A stretch of 64,000 nucleotides of DNA from contig NZ_CP032698.1 in the NCBI RefSeq assembly GCF_003627815.1, forward strand, positions 4,526,001 through 4,590,000. The letters run 5' to 3'. Position 1 is the first letter of the stretch. Every line of letters begins with the position of its first letter. The notes beneath the pieces were generated by a model. The model ran no database searches. It was not told the origin of the DNA and was given only the letters and a program-made list of their open reading frames with translations. This DNA comes from Streptomyces hundungensis (GTDB lineage Bacteria > Actinomycetota > Actinomycetes > Streptomycetales > Streptomycetaceae). A program made the translations under genes and the position numbers. Below are positions 17,712 to 27,237 of this stretch, in pieces.

Positions 17712-18983
17712 ATGCCCGCCCAAACCTCCGCCCCGCAAGGCGGTTGCCCCGCCGGACGGCGCTCGTTCGTCAAGACGGCCCTGGGCGCGGGCGCGGCCGG
17801 CGCCGTCCTGGCCGGCGGGGGATTCGCGCTCAGCGGGAACGGTATGACTCCGGCACGCGCGGACAGCGCCGCTGACAGCGGCAAGGTGCCCTTCCACGGC
17901 GCCCACCAGGCCGGCATCCTCACCCCGCAGCCCGCGGCGGCCACTTTCGTCTCCCTCGACGTCATCGCCGACAGCCGCAAGGACCTCGCCGACCTGCTGC
18001 GCACGATCACCGAACGGGCGCGCTACCTGACCGCGGGCGGTGCACCCGCCGATCTCGGCGTCGGCGCCCCGCCGTCCGACAACGGCATCCTCGGCCCGGT
18101 GGTCCCCGCCGACGAACTGACCGTCACGGTCGGGGTCGGCGCCTCGCTCTTCGATGACCGGTACGGGCTCGCCAAGGCCAAGCCTGCGCGCCTCACACCC
18201 ATGCGGACCTTCCCCAACGACAACCTGTCGGCCGCCGAATGTCACGGCGACCTCTCGTTGCAGATCTGCGCGGCCCGTCAGGACGTGGTCCTGCACGCGC
18301 TGCGTGACATAGCCCGGCACACCCGCGGCGCCATGCAGATCAAGTGGCGCATCGACGGCTTCCAGAACACGCCCCGGCCCGCCGGCGCTCCGCGCAACCT
18401 GCTCGGCTTCAAGGACGGCATCGCCAATCCGGACGTGAAGTCCACGCGGGAGACCGACCGGCTGATATGGGTCGGCGATTCTCTGGGCGAGCCGTCCTGG
18501 GCGGTCGGCGGCAGCTACCAGGTCATCCGTGTCATTCGCATGCTCGTCGAGTTCTGGGACAGGGTCTCGCTCACCGAGCAGGAGAAGATGTTCGGCCGCC
18601 GCAAGGACACCGGCGCCCCGCTCGACGGCGCGGCCGAGAGCGACATTCCCAACTACGCCAAGGACCCGCACGGCAACGCGATCCCGCTGGACGCGCACAT
18701 ACGCCTCGCCAACCCCAGGACCGCACAGAGCGACAACTCCCGGATCCTGCGCCGAGGTTACAACTACGACCGGGGTGTTGACAGCGTCGGCAACCTCGAC
18801 ATGGGTCTGGTCTTCTGCTCCTACCAGCAGGACGTCAAGCGGCAGTTCGAAGCGACCCAGGAACGCCTCATCGACGAACCCCTCGCCGATTACATCTCCC
18901 CGACCGGTGGCGGCTACTTCTATGCGCTGCCGGGCGCCGAGGATCCCTCCGACTGGCTGGGCCGGGGCCTCCTCGCGGCCTGA
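17712..18983 (+). CDS. efeB: EfeB: Tat-exported DyP-type haem peroxidase
   Basis: A 423-residue protein with a twin-arginine signal ([19 protein letters not shown]) and a DyP peroxidase body. The haem-pocket motif is present as [12 protein letters not shown] (GXXDG), with RGYNYDRG and [16 protein letters not shown] toward the C-terminus. In EfeUOB systems EfeB oxidises ferrous iron or strips iron from haem outside the membrane. The ATG at 17712 has GGAAGGGAA upstream and starts a normal Tat peptide; an ATG at 17667 overlapping the efeUO stop would add 15 residues. Operon with efeUO. Confidence 0.93.
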   Translation: MPAQTSAPQGGCPAGRRSFVKTALGAGAAGAVLAGGGFALSGNGMTPARADSAADSGKVPFHGAHQAGILTPQPAAATFVSLDVIADSRKDLADLLRTITERARYLTAGGAPADLGVGAPPSDNGILGPVVPADELTVTVGVGASLFDDRYGLAKAKPARLTPMRTFPNDNLSAAECHGDLSLQICAARQDVVLHALRDIARHTRGAMQIKWRIDGFQNTPRPAGAPRNLLGFKDGIANPDVKSTRETDRLIWVGDSLGEPSWAVGGSYQVIRVIRMLVEFWDRVSLTEQEKMFGRRKDTGAPLDGAAESDIPNYAKDPHGNAIPLDAHIRLANPRTAQSDNSRILRRGYNYDRGVDSVGNLDMGLVFCSYQQDVKRQFEATQERLIDEPLADYISPTGGGYFYALPGAEDPSDWLGRGLLAA

Positions 18984-19137
18984 ACCGCGCCCCCTGCGGT
19001 GGCTGCCGCGTGGGGCCGTCCGGTCGCGTACGCGCGCCTCGGGTGAGCCGCGTCGAGACCCGTCCACGGCTTCGACGAACAGCGCCAGGCTCGCGACAGA
19101 GCAACATGCGCAGCGCCACGATCACGGCGATCCATCA

Positions 19138-19158
19138 GGGCCGCCACTCCGGCGGCCC
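19138..19158 (+). terminator. Hairpin terminator after efeB
   Basis: GGGCCGCC-ACTCC-GGCGGCCC followed by TT, 155 bp after the efeB stop. The 534 bp from 18984 to 19517 carry no convincing gene. Confidence 0.55.
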
Positions 19159-19418
19159 TTCGCCCCGTACCCCCGCCGCGCAGGGCTGCCTTAACGCCCC
19201 TCTCGCCCGATAGCCGCAGACCCTCGCCGCGTGCGCGCCGAGCCGGCTTCCGCGCCGGACACAGCGAGACGCGCGTGGCCTGCGTCAGCCAACGCGCGAC
19301 GCGCCGGGCGGCAGCGGAGACGGCGATGTGCGACCAGCACAACCAACATTCGCCGCAGCCCGGTCGGCCTCCCTTTTCGGGCGGGCCTGGCTGCCCGCTC
19401 ACCCCCACTCCTGAACCT

Positions 19419-19434
19419 CTACATCGTGTAGTAG
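19419..19434. promoter_or_regulatory. BlaI-like operator before the glycosyltransferase operon
   Basis: CTACATCGTGTAGTAG: CTACA-N3-TGTAG inverted repeat. It is 13/16 identical to CTACTGCGCGTAGTAG at 21574-21589, just before the BlaI-family gene. It overlaps TAGATT, a possible -10 element, about 80 bases before the GTG of the glycosyltransferase. Confidence 0.6.
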
Positions 19435-19439
19435 ATTCC

Positions 19440-19491
19440 CGGAGCAGCCGCACCCGGCCGGTTCTCCCGACATGCGGGGCGGGCTGCTCCG
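19440..19491 (+). promoter_or_regulatory. 5' leader hairpin of the glycosyltransferase mRNA
   Basis: CGGAGCAGCC (19440-19449) can pair perfectly with GGCTGCTCCG (19482-19491) just after the operator and 10 bases before the AGGAGG ribosome site. Its role is unknown; it could stabilise the leader. Confidence 0.4.
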
Positions 19492-19517
19492 CGTGCCCTT
19501 CAGGAGGCTGATCGCCT

Positions 19518-20840
19518 GTGTCCCGTCGTGCCGTCCCGGGTGACGCCCGGCCCGCCTGCCCCATCCGCCCCGCCGGGCCCCACCGGGTCACCATCGTGTC
19601 CGCCGGGGTCGGCGCGGGGCACGACGGTGCCGCCGACGCGCTCGGCGCGCAGTTGGAGGAGGCCGGTTTCCAGGTGGACCGGCACGACTTCCTCGATCTG
19701 CTGCCGGCCCGGCTCGGCCGGGTCCTGTCCGGTACCTACCACCGGCTGTTGACCGCCGCGCCCTCCGGCTATCAGCGGATCTACGCCGCCACCGAACGCT
19801 CCGGCTCACCCGGGCCGGTCGTCCGCGCTCTGTTCCGCAGCGCCGAGCGCCGCATGCTCCGGGCGATCGGGCCGCGGTCACGAGCGGTCGTATCCACGTA
19901 CCCGGGCGCGAGCCAGGTGCTCGGCGCGCTGCGGCGCAGCGGACGCCTGGGCATCCCCGCGCTCACCTACCTCACCGACTTCTCCGTGCACCCGCTGTGG
20001 GTAGCCCCCGGGATCGACGCGCACCTCGCGGCCCATCCCGTTCCGGCCGCGCAGGCCGGGGCGCTGGGCGCGGCCCGCGTCCTGGTGACCGGGCCGGTGA
20101 CGGCCGCACGGTTCGCCGCGGTCACGGAGCCGGATCGGTGGGCCGCTCGCGACGATTTCGGACTGCCGCATGATGTCCCGCTCGCTCTGCTGGTCGCCGG
20201 GTCCTGGGGGGTGGGTCCGGTGCGGGAGTCCGCCGCGGAGATACGGGACAGCGGTGTTGGTGAACCGGTCGTCGTCTGCGGGCGCAACACGGCGCTTGCC
20301 GAGCAGTTGCGCGCCGACGGGTTCCGGTACGTGCACGAGTGGGTGCGGGACATGCCGCTGTTGATGCGCGCCTGCGACGTCCTGGTGCAGAACGCGGGGG
20401 GCCTCACCTCGGTCGAGGCGTTCGCCAGTGGGCTGCCCGTCGCCAGCTATCGGTGCATACCGGGCCATGGCCAGACCAACGCCGCCGCTCTCGACGAGGC
20501 GGGGCTCGCCGCCTGGATACGAGAACCGGGAGACCTCGCCTCCGTACTCACCGGTCTCCTCGGGGGGCCGCTCGGTGAACGCCAGCGCGCCGCCGGTCTC
20601 GCGCTGTTCTCGTCGGGCGCCTCTCCGGTCGCCGCCATCACCGCGGTGGCCACTCCAACCGAGATTCCGGTTGCGGCCCGGCGTCCCCAACTGACGCGAC
20701 GTAGAACGAAGTTGGCGGCCACCGCGCTCGCTGCCGCTGTCTCGCTCGGGATCGCAGCCCCGCTGGCCCATGCCTACGAGTCCGATCCCGGGCGCCTGTC
20801 CACGGCAGCCCACCGTCTCATCGAGAGGTACGAACTGTGA
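19518..20840 (+). CDS. MGDG-synthase-like glycosyltransferase with C-terminal membrane anchor
   Basis: A 440-residue enzyme. The N-terminal domain of diacylglycerol glycosyltransferases is seen as VTIVSAGVGAGHDGAADAL (residues ~23-41), the middle as STYPGASQVLGAL and YLTDFSVHPLW, and a GT28-type C-terminal domain with QNAGGLTSVEAFASGLPVAS and GHGQTNAAAL. This family adds sugars from UDP-sugars to lipids. A Pro/Arg segment and one hydrophobic helix (~396-418) follow, unusual for the family, with ~20 residues beyond. GTG at 19518 has AGGAGG. The stop overlaps the deacetylase start (GTGA), so a lipid-linked or surface glycan pathway is likely. Confidence 0.85.
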   Translation: MSRRAVPGDARPACPIRPAGPHRVTIVSAGVGAGHDGAADALGAQLEEAGFQVDRHDFLDLLPARLGRVLSGTYHRLLTAAPSGYQRIYAATERSGSPGPVVRALFRSAERRMLRAIGPRSRAVVSTYPGASQVLGALRRSGRLGIPALTYLTDFSVHPLWVAPGIDAHLAAHPVPAAQAGALGAARVLVTGPVTAARFAAVTEPDRWAARDDFGLPHDVPLALLVAGSWGVGPVRESAAEIRDSGVGEPVVVCGRNTALAEQLRADGFRYVHEWVRDMPLLMRACDVLVQNAGGLTSVEAFASGLPVASYRCIPGHGQTNAAALDEAGLAAWIREPGDLASVLTGLLGGPLGERQRAAGLALFSSGASPVAAITAVATPTEIPVAARRPQLTRRRTKLAATALAAAVSLGIAAPLAHAYESDPGRLSTAAHRLIERYEL

Positions 20841-21586
20841 GCTCCCGTGCCGCCAAGGCCGCCCTGCTCGCCGCGACCGGGGCGCTGCCCGCCCTCGCCG
20901 CCGTGCACGCGGCGCCCGCCGTGTCCGCCCTCGGTCCGCTGCGCACACGCACGATGCCCCGGCTCTCGGGGCGGGGCCGCCCCGACCACATCGCGCTGAC
21001 CTTCGACGACGGGCCCGACCACCTCTCCACCCCGCACTTCCTGCGCCTCCTGGACCGCGAAGGAGTGCGCGCGACGTTCTTCCTGCTCGGCTCGATGCTG
21101 GCCCGCTCGCCCGGGCTCGGCAAGGAAATGGTGGCCGCCGGGCACGAGATCGGCGTGCACGGCTGGGCGCACCGCCCGCTGGTCCTGCGCGGCCCCCGCA
21201 CCACCCGTGACGACATCGCCCGGGCCTACGACCTGATCTGGGATGTCACCGGCGGGCCACCCCGCCTTTTCCGGCCGCCGTACGGGGTGATGAGCACCAG
21301 TGCTCATCTGGCGTGCCGGGGACTCGGGCTCACGCCCGTGCTGTGGACGGCCTGGGGTGAGGACTGGCGCCGCCGGGCCACGGCCCGCTCGGTGCACGAC
21401 ACGGTGATGGGCTCGCTGCGCGGCGGCGGCACGGTCCTGCTCCACGACTCCGACTGCACCTCCGCCACCGGTTCATGGCGCACCACACTGGCCGCGCTGC
21501 CCGCGCTCCTGGACACCTGGCGCGGCCGCGGCTGGCAGACCGGCCCGCTGCGCGACCACGGCTGCGACCGGCTCTACTGCGCGTAG
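20837..21586 (+). CDS. Polysaccharide deacetylase (NodB family)
   Basis: A 249-residue NodB-homology deacetylase. Motif 1 TFDDGPDH, motif 2 HEIGVHGWAHRPL, motif 3 RPPYG and motif 5-like LLHDSD are all present, with the metal-binding Asp-His-His triad intact. An Ala-rich N-terminus (~1-35) acts as signal or anchor. The family removes acetyl groups from GlcNAc-type glycans. It is coupled to the glycosyltransferase by a 4-bp overlap, so both should act on one surface polymer or glycolipid. Confidence 0.92.
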   Translation: MSSRAAKAALLAATGALPALAAVHAAPAVSALGPLRTRTMPRLSGRGRPDHIALTFDDGPDHLSTPHFLRLLDREGVRATFFLLGSMLARSPGLGKEMVAAGHEIGVHGWAHRPLVLRGPRTTRDDIARAYDLIWDVTGGPPRLFRPPYGVMSTSAHLACRGLGLTPVLWTAWGEDWRRRATARSVHDTVMGSLRGGGTVLLHDSDCTSATGSWRTTLAALPALLDTWRGRGWQTGPLRDHGCDRLYCA

Positions 21587-21589
21587 TAG
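21574..21589. promoter_or_regulatory. BlaI-like operator before the blaI-type gene
   Basis: CTACTGCGCGTAGTAG: CTACT-N6-AGTAG inverted repeat that spans the deacetylase stop codon, 56 bp before the BlaI-family start. It matches 13 of 16 positions of the site at 19419, which suggests autoregulation and co-control. Confidence 0.55.
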
Positions 21590-21644
21590 CTTGGAATCCG
21601 CCCGGTGACCTCCGGGCTCCCACAGCGACGGCAGGAGTACGGGC

Positions 21645-22028
21645 GTGACGGACGACGGCGCCGCAACGGCCGGGCGGCGGGCGCCCGGTGAGCTGGAGAA
21701 CGAGGTGCTCGCCGCGCTGTGGGCGGCGGGCGCGCCCGCCGCGGCCGCCGCCGTCCGCGAGCAGGTGGCCGGCGACCCCGCGCACACCACCGTCCTGACC
21801 ATCCTGTCCCGGCTCTACGACAAGGGCCTGGTCACCCGCGAGCGGGCCGGGCGCGGCTACCTCTACTCCCCCGTACGGGACGAGGCGGGGCACACCGCCG
21901 CCGGAATGCGGGCGCTGCTGGAAAGAGGCGGCGACCGGGCCGCGGTACTCGCCCGGTTCGTGTCCGAGCTCGGCACCGAGGACGAAGAGATCCTTGAGCA
22001 GTTGCTGCGCGGGCACAAGGAGGGCTGA
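21645..22028 (+). CDS. BlaI/MecI-family repressor
   Basis: A 127-residue winged-helix regulator: GELENEVLAALWAAGAPAAA, then the recognition helix region HTTVLTILSRLYDKGLVTRE and wing GRGYLYSP, and a C-terminal dimerisation helix (GTEDEEILEQLLRG). BlaI-type repressors are inactivated by cleavage through a BlaR1-type M56 protease, which is the next gene (4-bp gap). GTG at 21645 follows GCAGGAG. The matching operators suggest it controls itself and the 19518-21586 operon. Confidence 0.92.
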   Translation: MTDDGAATAGRRAPGELENEVLAALWAAGAPAAAAAVREQVAGDPAHTTVLTILSRLYDKGLVTRERAGRGYLYSPVRDEAGHTAAGMRALLERGGDRAAVLARFVSELGTEDEEILEQLLRGHKEG

Positions 22029-22031
22029 GCG

Positions 22032-22982
22032 GTGCGCGTCGCTCTCTTCACTCCCCTCGCGGTCAGTGCGGTGCTCGCCCTGGTGGCACCCTGGGCCGGC
22101 GGCCGGCTGCCGCCGCGCATGGCGGCCTGGCTGTTGACGCTCGCCTCGCTGGTCGCGGCCCTCGGCACGGCGACCGCGCTGGGCATGGCGGCCTTCACCC
22201 TCATCGGGCAGATCCCGGCCGTGGCGGCGGAAGGCAAGTGGTCGCCGGGCGTGCTTGCCGCGCAGGCTCCGGTCAACTGGCTGGTCGCCACTGGCTGCGC
22301 GTTCGTCCTCGCCGGGTGTGTGGGCGCGCTCGCGGTCAGCGCCCGGCGGCAGACCGCGGTGTGGCTGACGGCCCGCCGGGAGTGCCGGGCGCTTCCAACC
22401 GGCGGCGATCTGGCGGTGGTTGACGATCCGGTGCCGCAGGCGTTCGCGCTGCCCGGCTCGCCCGGCCGTGTCGTCGTGTCATCAGGGATGCTGCGGGCGC
22501 TGTCCGCCGACGAGCGCACCGCGCTGCTCGCGCATGAGCGGGCCCACCTGCACCACCGCCACCATGTGTTCCTGCTGGTGCTGCGCCTCGCATCGGCGCT
22601 CAACCCGCTGCTGCGGTCCGTCGCCCGGGCAGGGAGCTTCGCGGTGGAACGCTGGGCGGACGAGGAGGCGGGCACGTTGGTGGGCGACCGGCCCCTGGTG
22701 GCGCGGGCGGTCGCCCGTGCGGCGCTGGCGGGCAAGCGGGCCCCGCGGCACTCGCTCGCGGCGACCGGCGGCCCGGTGCCGCAGCGCGTCCGGGCACTGC
22801 TCGCTCCGCCGACGCCGCTGCGCCGCGACCTGGTCGTGGCACACGCGCTGCTCATGCTGATCTGCTGCTTCAGCCTGGCCCTGTCAGCCGACGACATGGA
22901 CGAGCTCTTCGACACCGCCTCGCCCGGCCACCTGCACACGGCGGCCGGGCAGGCCCACCACCACCGCCACGAGCGTCAGTAG
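22032..22982 (+). CDS. M56-family membrane metallopeptidase (BlaR1-like, no sensor domain)
   Basis: A 316-residue membrane protein with three N-terminal helices, the zinc motif HERAH (LLAHERAHLHHRHHVF), a further helix region, a distal conserved FAVERWADEEAG, and a last helix near 285 followed by a His-rich tail (HLHTAAGQAHHHRHERQ). It lacks the penicillin-binding sensor domain of true BlaR1. It probably senses a membrane or envelope signal and cleaves the BlaI-like repressor. The tail could bind metal. Confidence 0.88.
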   Translation: MRVALFTPLAVSAVLALVAPWAGGRLPPRMAAWLLTLASLVAALGTATALGMAAFTLIGQIPAVAAEGKWSPGVLAAQAPVNWLVATGCAFVLAGCVGALAVSARRQTAVWLTARRECRALPTGGDLAVVDDPVPQAFALPGSPGRVVVSSGMLRALSADERTALLAHERAHLHHRHHVFLLVLRLASALNPLLRSVARAGSFAVERWADEEAGTLVGDRPLVARAVARAALAGKRAPRHSLAATGGPVPQRVRALLAPPTPLRRDLVVAHALLMLICCFSLALSADDMDELFDTASPGHLHTAAGQAHHHRHERQ

Positions 22983-23081
22983 GCGGCGCTGACCAGGGTG
23001 TACGTGGTGATGTCGGCAGACGTTCTTGTCACCGCAAGCCCACCTCTTCCTGCTGGGCGCCCTCCCCACGGACTCCCGGAT

Positions 23082-23909
23082 TCAGCACTCCAGGCGGTAG
23101 CCATGACCCCTGAGCGTGGTGATGCGGGGCAGGTCGGCCGGGCGGGAGGCTGTCCGGGCGGCTTCGGTGAGGCGGCGGCGCACGCTGGCCATGGTGACGT
23201 CGAGCGTTTTGGTGGAGCCGAACCAGTTCTCGTCCCAGACCTGGGCCATCAAGGTCTCGCGGGAGACGGCTTGCCCTGTGTGGCGCCCGAGAACGGCTAG
23301 CAGTTCGAACTCCTTCGGGCGGAGGGGGACATCGATGCCGTGCAGGGTGCAGCGGCGGGCCGCGGTATCGACGACGAGGTCGCCGAGGTGGAGCGGCGGC
23401 GCGTGCGTGGTGGGGGTGTGGCGGCGCAGGTGGGCGCGGAGCCGGGCGAGCAGGACGGTCAGGCTGAAGGGTTTGACGAGGTAGTCGTCGGCTCCGGCGT
23501 CCAGGCCCGCGATGATGTCGATGTCGTCAGTACGTGCGGTGAGGATGATGATCAGCAGGTCGGGCCGCTCGGCGCGGAGGGTGCGGGCGATGTCCAGGCC
23601 GTCGGCGTCGGGCAGTCCGAGGTCCAGGAGCAGGGCGTCGTAGGGAGCGCGGGCGGTTTCGGCGAGGGCGCCAGCGCCAGTGCGGCTCCAATGGGATGTG
23701 TAGCCGTTGCTGCGCAGGCCGATTTCCAGATGGCGGCCGATGGTGTCGTCGTCATCGACGACAAGGACGCGGGGGCTGTCGTACTCCGGCGTGGCGGGCG
23801 GGCGCATGCCCGGCAGAGTAGTACTGCGCTGAGTAAGTTCCGCCGATGGCCACGGGGTGGTGAGGTCGGCCGACAGAAAGACGTTCGGTCGGCTGCGTGG
23901 CACAGTCAC
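23082..23909 (-). CDS. OmpR/PhoB-family response regulator
   Basis: A response regulator with receiver domain (RVLVVDDDD acidic pocket; phosphoacceptor in LLLDLGLPDADG; conserved Lys in DYLVKPF) and winged-helix DNA-binding domain (LRPKEFELLAVLGRHTGQAV; TLDVTMASVRRRL; ITTLRGHGYRLE). The GTG at 23909 overlaps the stop of the upstream permease gene (GTGA) and gives 275 residues with an unusual 40-residue lead; ATG at 23807 would give a standard 241-residue protein but lacks a ribosome site. It is the last gene of the transporter operon, and the kinase is probably the divergent 28815 gene. Confidence 0.9.
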   Translation of the reverse strand: MTVPRSRPNVFLSADLTTPWPSAELTQRSTTLPGMRPPATPEYDSPRVLVVDDDDTIGRHLEIGLRSNGYTSHWSRTGAGALAETARAPYDALLLDLGLPDADGLDIARTLRAERPDLLIIILTARTDDIDIIAGLDAGADDYLVKPFSLTVLLARLRAHLRRHTPTTHAPPLHLGDLVVDTAARRCTLHGIDVPLRPKEFELLAVLGRHTGQAVSRETLMAQVWDENWFGSTKTLDVTMASVRRRLTEAARTASRPADLPRITTLRGHGYRLEC

Positions 23910-26557
23910 AGGTCTCGGAGTTCCTCTACGGCGGGGCGTTTGGCCCGCCGGATGCCGTTCAACGCTGCGGCGAGGACGGCTGCCAGCGCGGCTGCCGCGG
24001 TGAGCACCAGGTAGGAGGCGGGGACGGCGAGGCTCGCGGGCGGTGGGTCGAAGACGCCGGTGAGTACCTTGACCAGCATTTCGGACAGGACCCAGCCGAT
24101 CAGTGCGCCTCCCGTCAGGCCGCCGGTGATCAGGAGCAGGGCTTCGGTGAGGACCATGCCGCGCAGTTGGGCCTTCTTCGCGCCGAGCACGGTGGCGATG
24201 GCGAAGGTGCGGCGGCGTTCGGCGAGGCCGAGGGCAAGGACGAGTCCTCCCGCTCCGGCGGCCAGCAGCACGGCGAAGACGAGCTCGATACGGGTCAGGC
24301 CGGCCAGGTCCACCGAGGTGAGGCTGGTGCCCACGGTGCCGCGGGTCTGGGTGAGGTCGGTGACGCCGGCGCCGGCACCGAGCTGGTGGCTGAGCTGTGT
24401 GGCGATCTGCCTTTGGCGGGTGCCGCCGGTGTCGAGGAGGAACGCACCGACGGCGTCGCTGCCGGTGGATTTGGCGATGTAGGACGCGTTGGCGACGAAG
24501 AAGCTGTCCTTGGGCGCGGTGGGGAACTCCTTGACGATGCCGGCGTAGTGGAAGGGGACGGTGTGCAGCGTCTTGGTCCGGGAGTCCTGGATCCGCAGGT
24601 TGACCGTGTCCCCGGGCGAGAGCTGGAAGTCGTTGGCGGTCTCATTGCTGACCAGCAGGTTGTCGGGGCGTTGGGCTAGCTGGTGCATGAGCTGGCCTGC
24701 GGTGCCGCCCGAGAAATAGGCGTCCTGCAATGAGGTGGCCTGCGTGATGGTGTCCGGGCGGACGCCGTAGAGGTCTTGGAGGTCGGAGCCGACGTAGGCG
24801 AAACGGTGCTGAAGCGGCTCGATGTGCCGCACGCCCGCGATTTTCAGGGCGCCGGCGGCGTTCGGCGGGAGATGTGCGCCCGGTGGTTCGGTGACGGTGA
24901 CGTCGGCGCCGTTGGTCAGCCGGGCATCGACCTCGGCCTGCTGGTGGTAGGTGGAGTTGAAGACGGCCGTCGACACGGCGAAGGACACGGCGAGCGCGAG
25001 GAGGACCACCGAGCGCGCGAGAGGTCGTCGGCGCCTGGAGAGGACTGCGGCGGTGGTCCCCGCGAGGGGCCCGGTCAGAGGACGGGCCAGCCGGGCCAGC
25101 ACGCCGCGTCCGTGGGTGAGGGCGAGGAGGGTCAGGCGCCACAGCAGCAGGGCGGCGCCGATCCACAGGAGGGCCGGGCCGAGGAAGGCCCAGTACGCCA
25201 CCGAGATGCTGGGGACACCCTCGGGGGCCAGGACAAGGGCGTACTGATTCCCGGACGAGGCACGGAAGATCAGCCAGGAGCCCGCCAGCAGCAGGAAGTC
25301 CAGGCCGTACCGCATCCACCAGGAGGCGCGGGTGCTGCGGGCCCCCGCCTCCTTGCGGGTGTCGGACACCGTGAGCGTGCGCAGGTCGCGCAGGGCGGGG
25401 ATGAGGACGGCGCCGGCGGCGACGGCGGCACCGAGCACGAACGCGACGGGGTACCAGACGGCCCAGGTGCTCGCGCCCGCTCCGAAGGAGGCGGCACCGA
25501 ACGCGAGGCGGCCGGTCAGTGCGGCGATGCCCAGCCCGGCCAGGCCGCCGAAGAGACCGATCAGCACGGCTTCAAGCCCTGCGAGAGCAGCGATCTGGCC
25601 GGGCCGCAGGCCACGCAGTCGCAGCAGGCCCTGCTCCTGGCGGCGCCGCTCGCCCCCGGCGGAGGCGACCGCGGCGGTCAGGGAAGCGGCCAGGACGGCG
25701 CCGGGGGCGCCGAGGAAGAGGAAGAGGATCTGGGCGTACAGGGCGTCCTGGCGGGCGGAGTCGAGCGCCGCGCCCACGTTGTTGCCGACGAGCGCGGCCC
25801 CGGATGAACGGGCTTCCAGGTTGTGCGCGGCACCGGTGACCGTGGTGAACGCGGCGGCCGGATCGGACGGCAGCCGGCTGTCGTCGCGGGCGACGTGGAT
25901 CTGTGTGGTGACGCCGGTGACGCCCCGGGTGAGGGAGGCGAACTGTGTCGCGGGCAGCAGCACGACGTTGTCCGGGGGCGCGGTCGGCTGCGACTGGCTG
26001 GGTGCGCCGACCGTCTGGAAGAGCGAGTCGGCCTGGGGCAGGTCGATCACACCGTCGACCTTCACCTGGCGCAGGCCGGTGCCGGGGAGGCGGACGCCGA
26101 TCGTGTCGCCGGGGGCGGCGTGCAGATTGGACGCGGTCTGCTGGGCCAGCAGGACGCCGTCGGAGGAGCCGGAAAGGGTGCGGATCTCGCCAGGGAATTG
26201 GCTGCGATAGCCGTCGGGCAGGCCAAGTGCCATACCCGGGCCGGTGGTCTGGGTGCTGCTTTGCATGCTCGCGGTGAAGGCAGTGGTGTGGGCGAAGCTG
26301 ACCGGCAGCGCGGCATGGGTCCCGGGCGTCTTGCGGATGAGTGACAGCCCCGTGTTCGTATCGGCGCCGGGCTGGAGTTGGACCTGCCAGTCGACGGCGA
26401 CCGAGTGCACGGCCCGCTGCGTCATGGTCGCCTTCGACGCCGTCAGGAACGATCCGAGGGCGGCGACGAGCGCGACCGCGAGGGCGATCCCGGCCAGTGC
26501 CGCCAGCAGCCGGCCGGCCCGGTGACGGGCCAGTCCACGCGTCCACGCGGTGATCAC
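23906..26557 (-). CDS. FtsX/MacB-type ABC transporter permease
   Basis: An 883-residue protein with a signal-like first helix (RLLAALAGIALAVALVAALG), a large external domain, a central block of several helices, a second external domain and a last group of three helices, i.e. two FtsX-like halves in one chain. Such permeases couple with LolD/MacB ATPases to move lipoproteins, peptides or cell-envelope signals rather than solutes across one membrane. GTG at 26557 overlaps the ATPase stop by 4 bp. Confidence 0.88.
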   Translation of the reverse strand: MITAWTRGLARHRAGRLLAALAGIALAVALVAALGSFLTASKATMTQRAVHSVAVDWQVQLQPGADTNTGLSLIRKTPGTHAALPVSFAHTTAFTASMQSSTQTTGPGMALGLPDGYRSQFPGEIRTLSGSSDGVLLAQQTASNLHAAPGDTIGVRLPGTGLRQVKVDGVIDLPQADSLFQTVGAPSQSQPTAPPDNVVLLPATQFASLTRGVTGVTTQIHVARDDSRLPSDPAAAFTTVTGAAHNLEARSSGAALVGNNVGAALDSARQDALYAQILFLFLGAPGAVLAASLTAAVASAGGERRRQEQGLLRLRGLRPGQIAALAGLEAVLIGLFGGLAGLGIAALTGRLAFGAASFGAGASTWAVWYPVAFVLGAAVAAGAVLIPALRDLRTLTVSDTRKEAGARSTRASWWMRYGLDFLLLAGSWLIFRASSGNQYALVLAPEGVPSISVAYWAFLGPALLWIGAALLLWRLTLLALTHGRGVLARLARPLTGPLAGTTAAVLSRRRRPLARSVVLLALAVSFAVSTAVFNSTYHQQAEVDARLTNGADVTVTEPPGAHLPPNAAGALKIAGVRHIEPLQHRFAYVGSDLQDLYGVRPDTITQATSLQDAYFSGGTAGQLMHQLAQRPDNLLVSNETANDFQLSPGDTVNLRIQDSRTKTLHTVPFHYAGIVKEFPTAPKDSFFVANASYIAKSTGSDAVGAFLLDTGGTRQRQIATQLSHQLGAGAGVTDLTQTRGTVGTSLTSVDLAGLTRIELVFAVLLAAGAGGLVLALGLAERRRTFAIATVLGAKKAQLRGMVLTEALLLITGGLTGGALIGWVLSEMLVKVLTGVFDPPPASLAVPASYLVLTAAAALAAVLAAALNGIRRAKRPAVEELRDL

Positions 26558-27237
26558 GGTGTCTCCTCGGGTGTGAGCAGGCGTCCGGCGCGCATGCTGC
26601 GCCGGACGGTGAGCCGGGCGGCGACGGCCGGGTCATGGGTGGTGACCACGAGGGCCGCGCCCGTGTGGTCGGCGGCCGTCAGCAGCGCGTCCAGGACACG
26701 GGCGCCGGTGGCGTGGTCGAGTCGCCCGGTGGGCTCGTCGGCGAGAATCAGCCGGGGGGCCTGGGCCAGGACCCGGGCAGCTGCCGCACGCTGGGCCTGT
26801 CCGCCGGAGATCTCCTCGGGCAGCCGCTCTGCGAGGTCGACGACGCCCACCCGGTCCAGTGCCGCGCGGGCAGCCTCCTGCGCTTCGGTCTCGGTCCGGC
26901 CGGCGAGGACGAGCGGCAGGCAGGCGTTCTCCAGCACGCTCAGGGCGGGAATGAGGCTGTCGCCCTGGAAGACCAGGCCGATGTCGTACGCGCCCAGCGA
27001 CCCAGTCCAGGTCACGTCCCCGCTGATGGGCCGTTCGAGCCCGGCCAGCAGATACAGGAGCGAACTCTTGCCCGACCCGGACGGGCCGACGACCGCGAGC
27101 CGGTCACCGGCCCGGATCTTCAGGTTCGCCCCGTGCACGGCCACCACGGCCTGGGCACCCCGGCCGAAGGCAAGGGCAGCGTCCCGGCACGTCACGAGCG
27201 TCTCCGAACAGGTCGCGAGCGTCTCATCCGCGGACAT
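26554..27237 (-). CDS. MacB/LolD-type ABC ATPase (second)
   Basis: A 227-residue ATPase: Walker A VGPSGSGKSS, Q-loop VFQGDSLIP, signature ISGGQAQRAAAAR, Walker B LILADEPTGRLD, H-loop TTHDP. It overlaps the previous ATPase gene by 14 bp and the permease by 4 bp. Two different ATPases for one fused permease suggest a heterodimeric nucleotide-binding pair. Confidence 0.92.
   Translation of the reverse strand: MSADETLATCSETLVTCRDAALAFGRGAQAVVAVHGANLKIRAGDRLAVVGPSGSGKSSLLYLLAGLERPISGDVTWTGSLGAYDIGLVFQGDSLIPALSVLENACLPLVLAGRTETEAQEAARAALDRVGVVDLAERLPEEISGGQAQRAAAARVLAQAPRLILADEPTGRLDHATGARVLDALLTAADHTGAALVVTTHDPAVAARLTVRRSMRAGRLLTPEETP

Noticed and set aside
19327..19511. Small Cys-containing frame (TCGAGCSACPSGG end) before the glycosyltransferase
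   Set aside because: It has only a weak start, contains the operator and promoter, and no modification gene is near.
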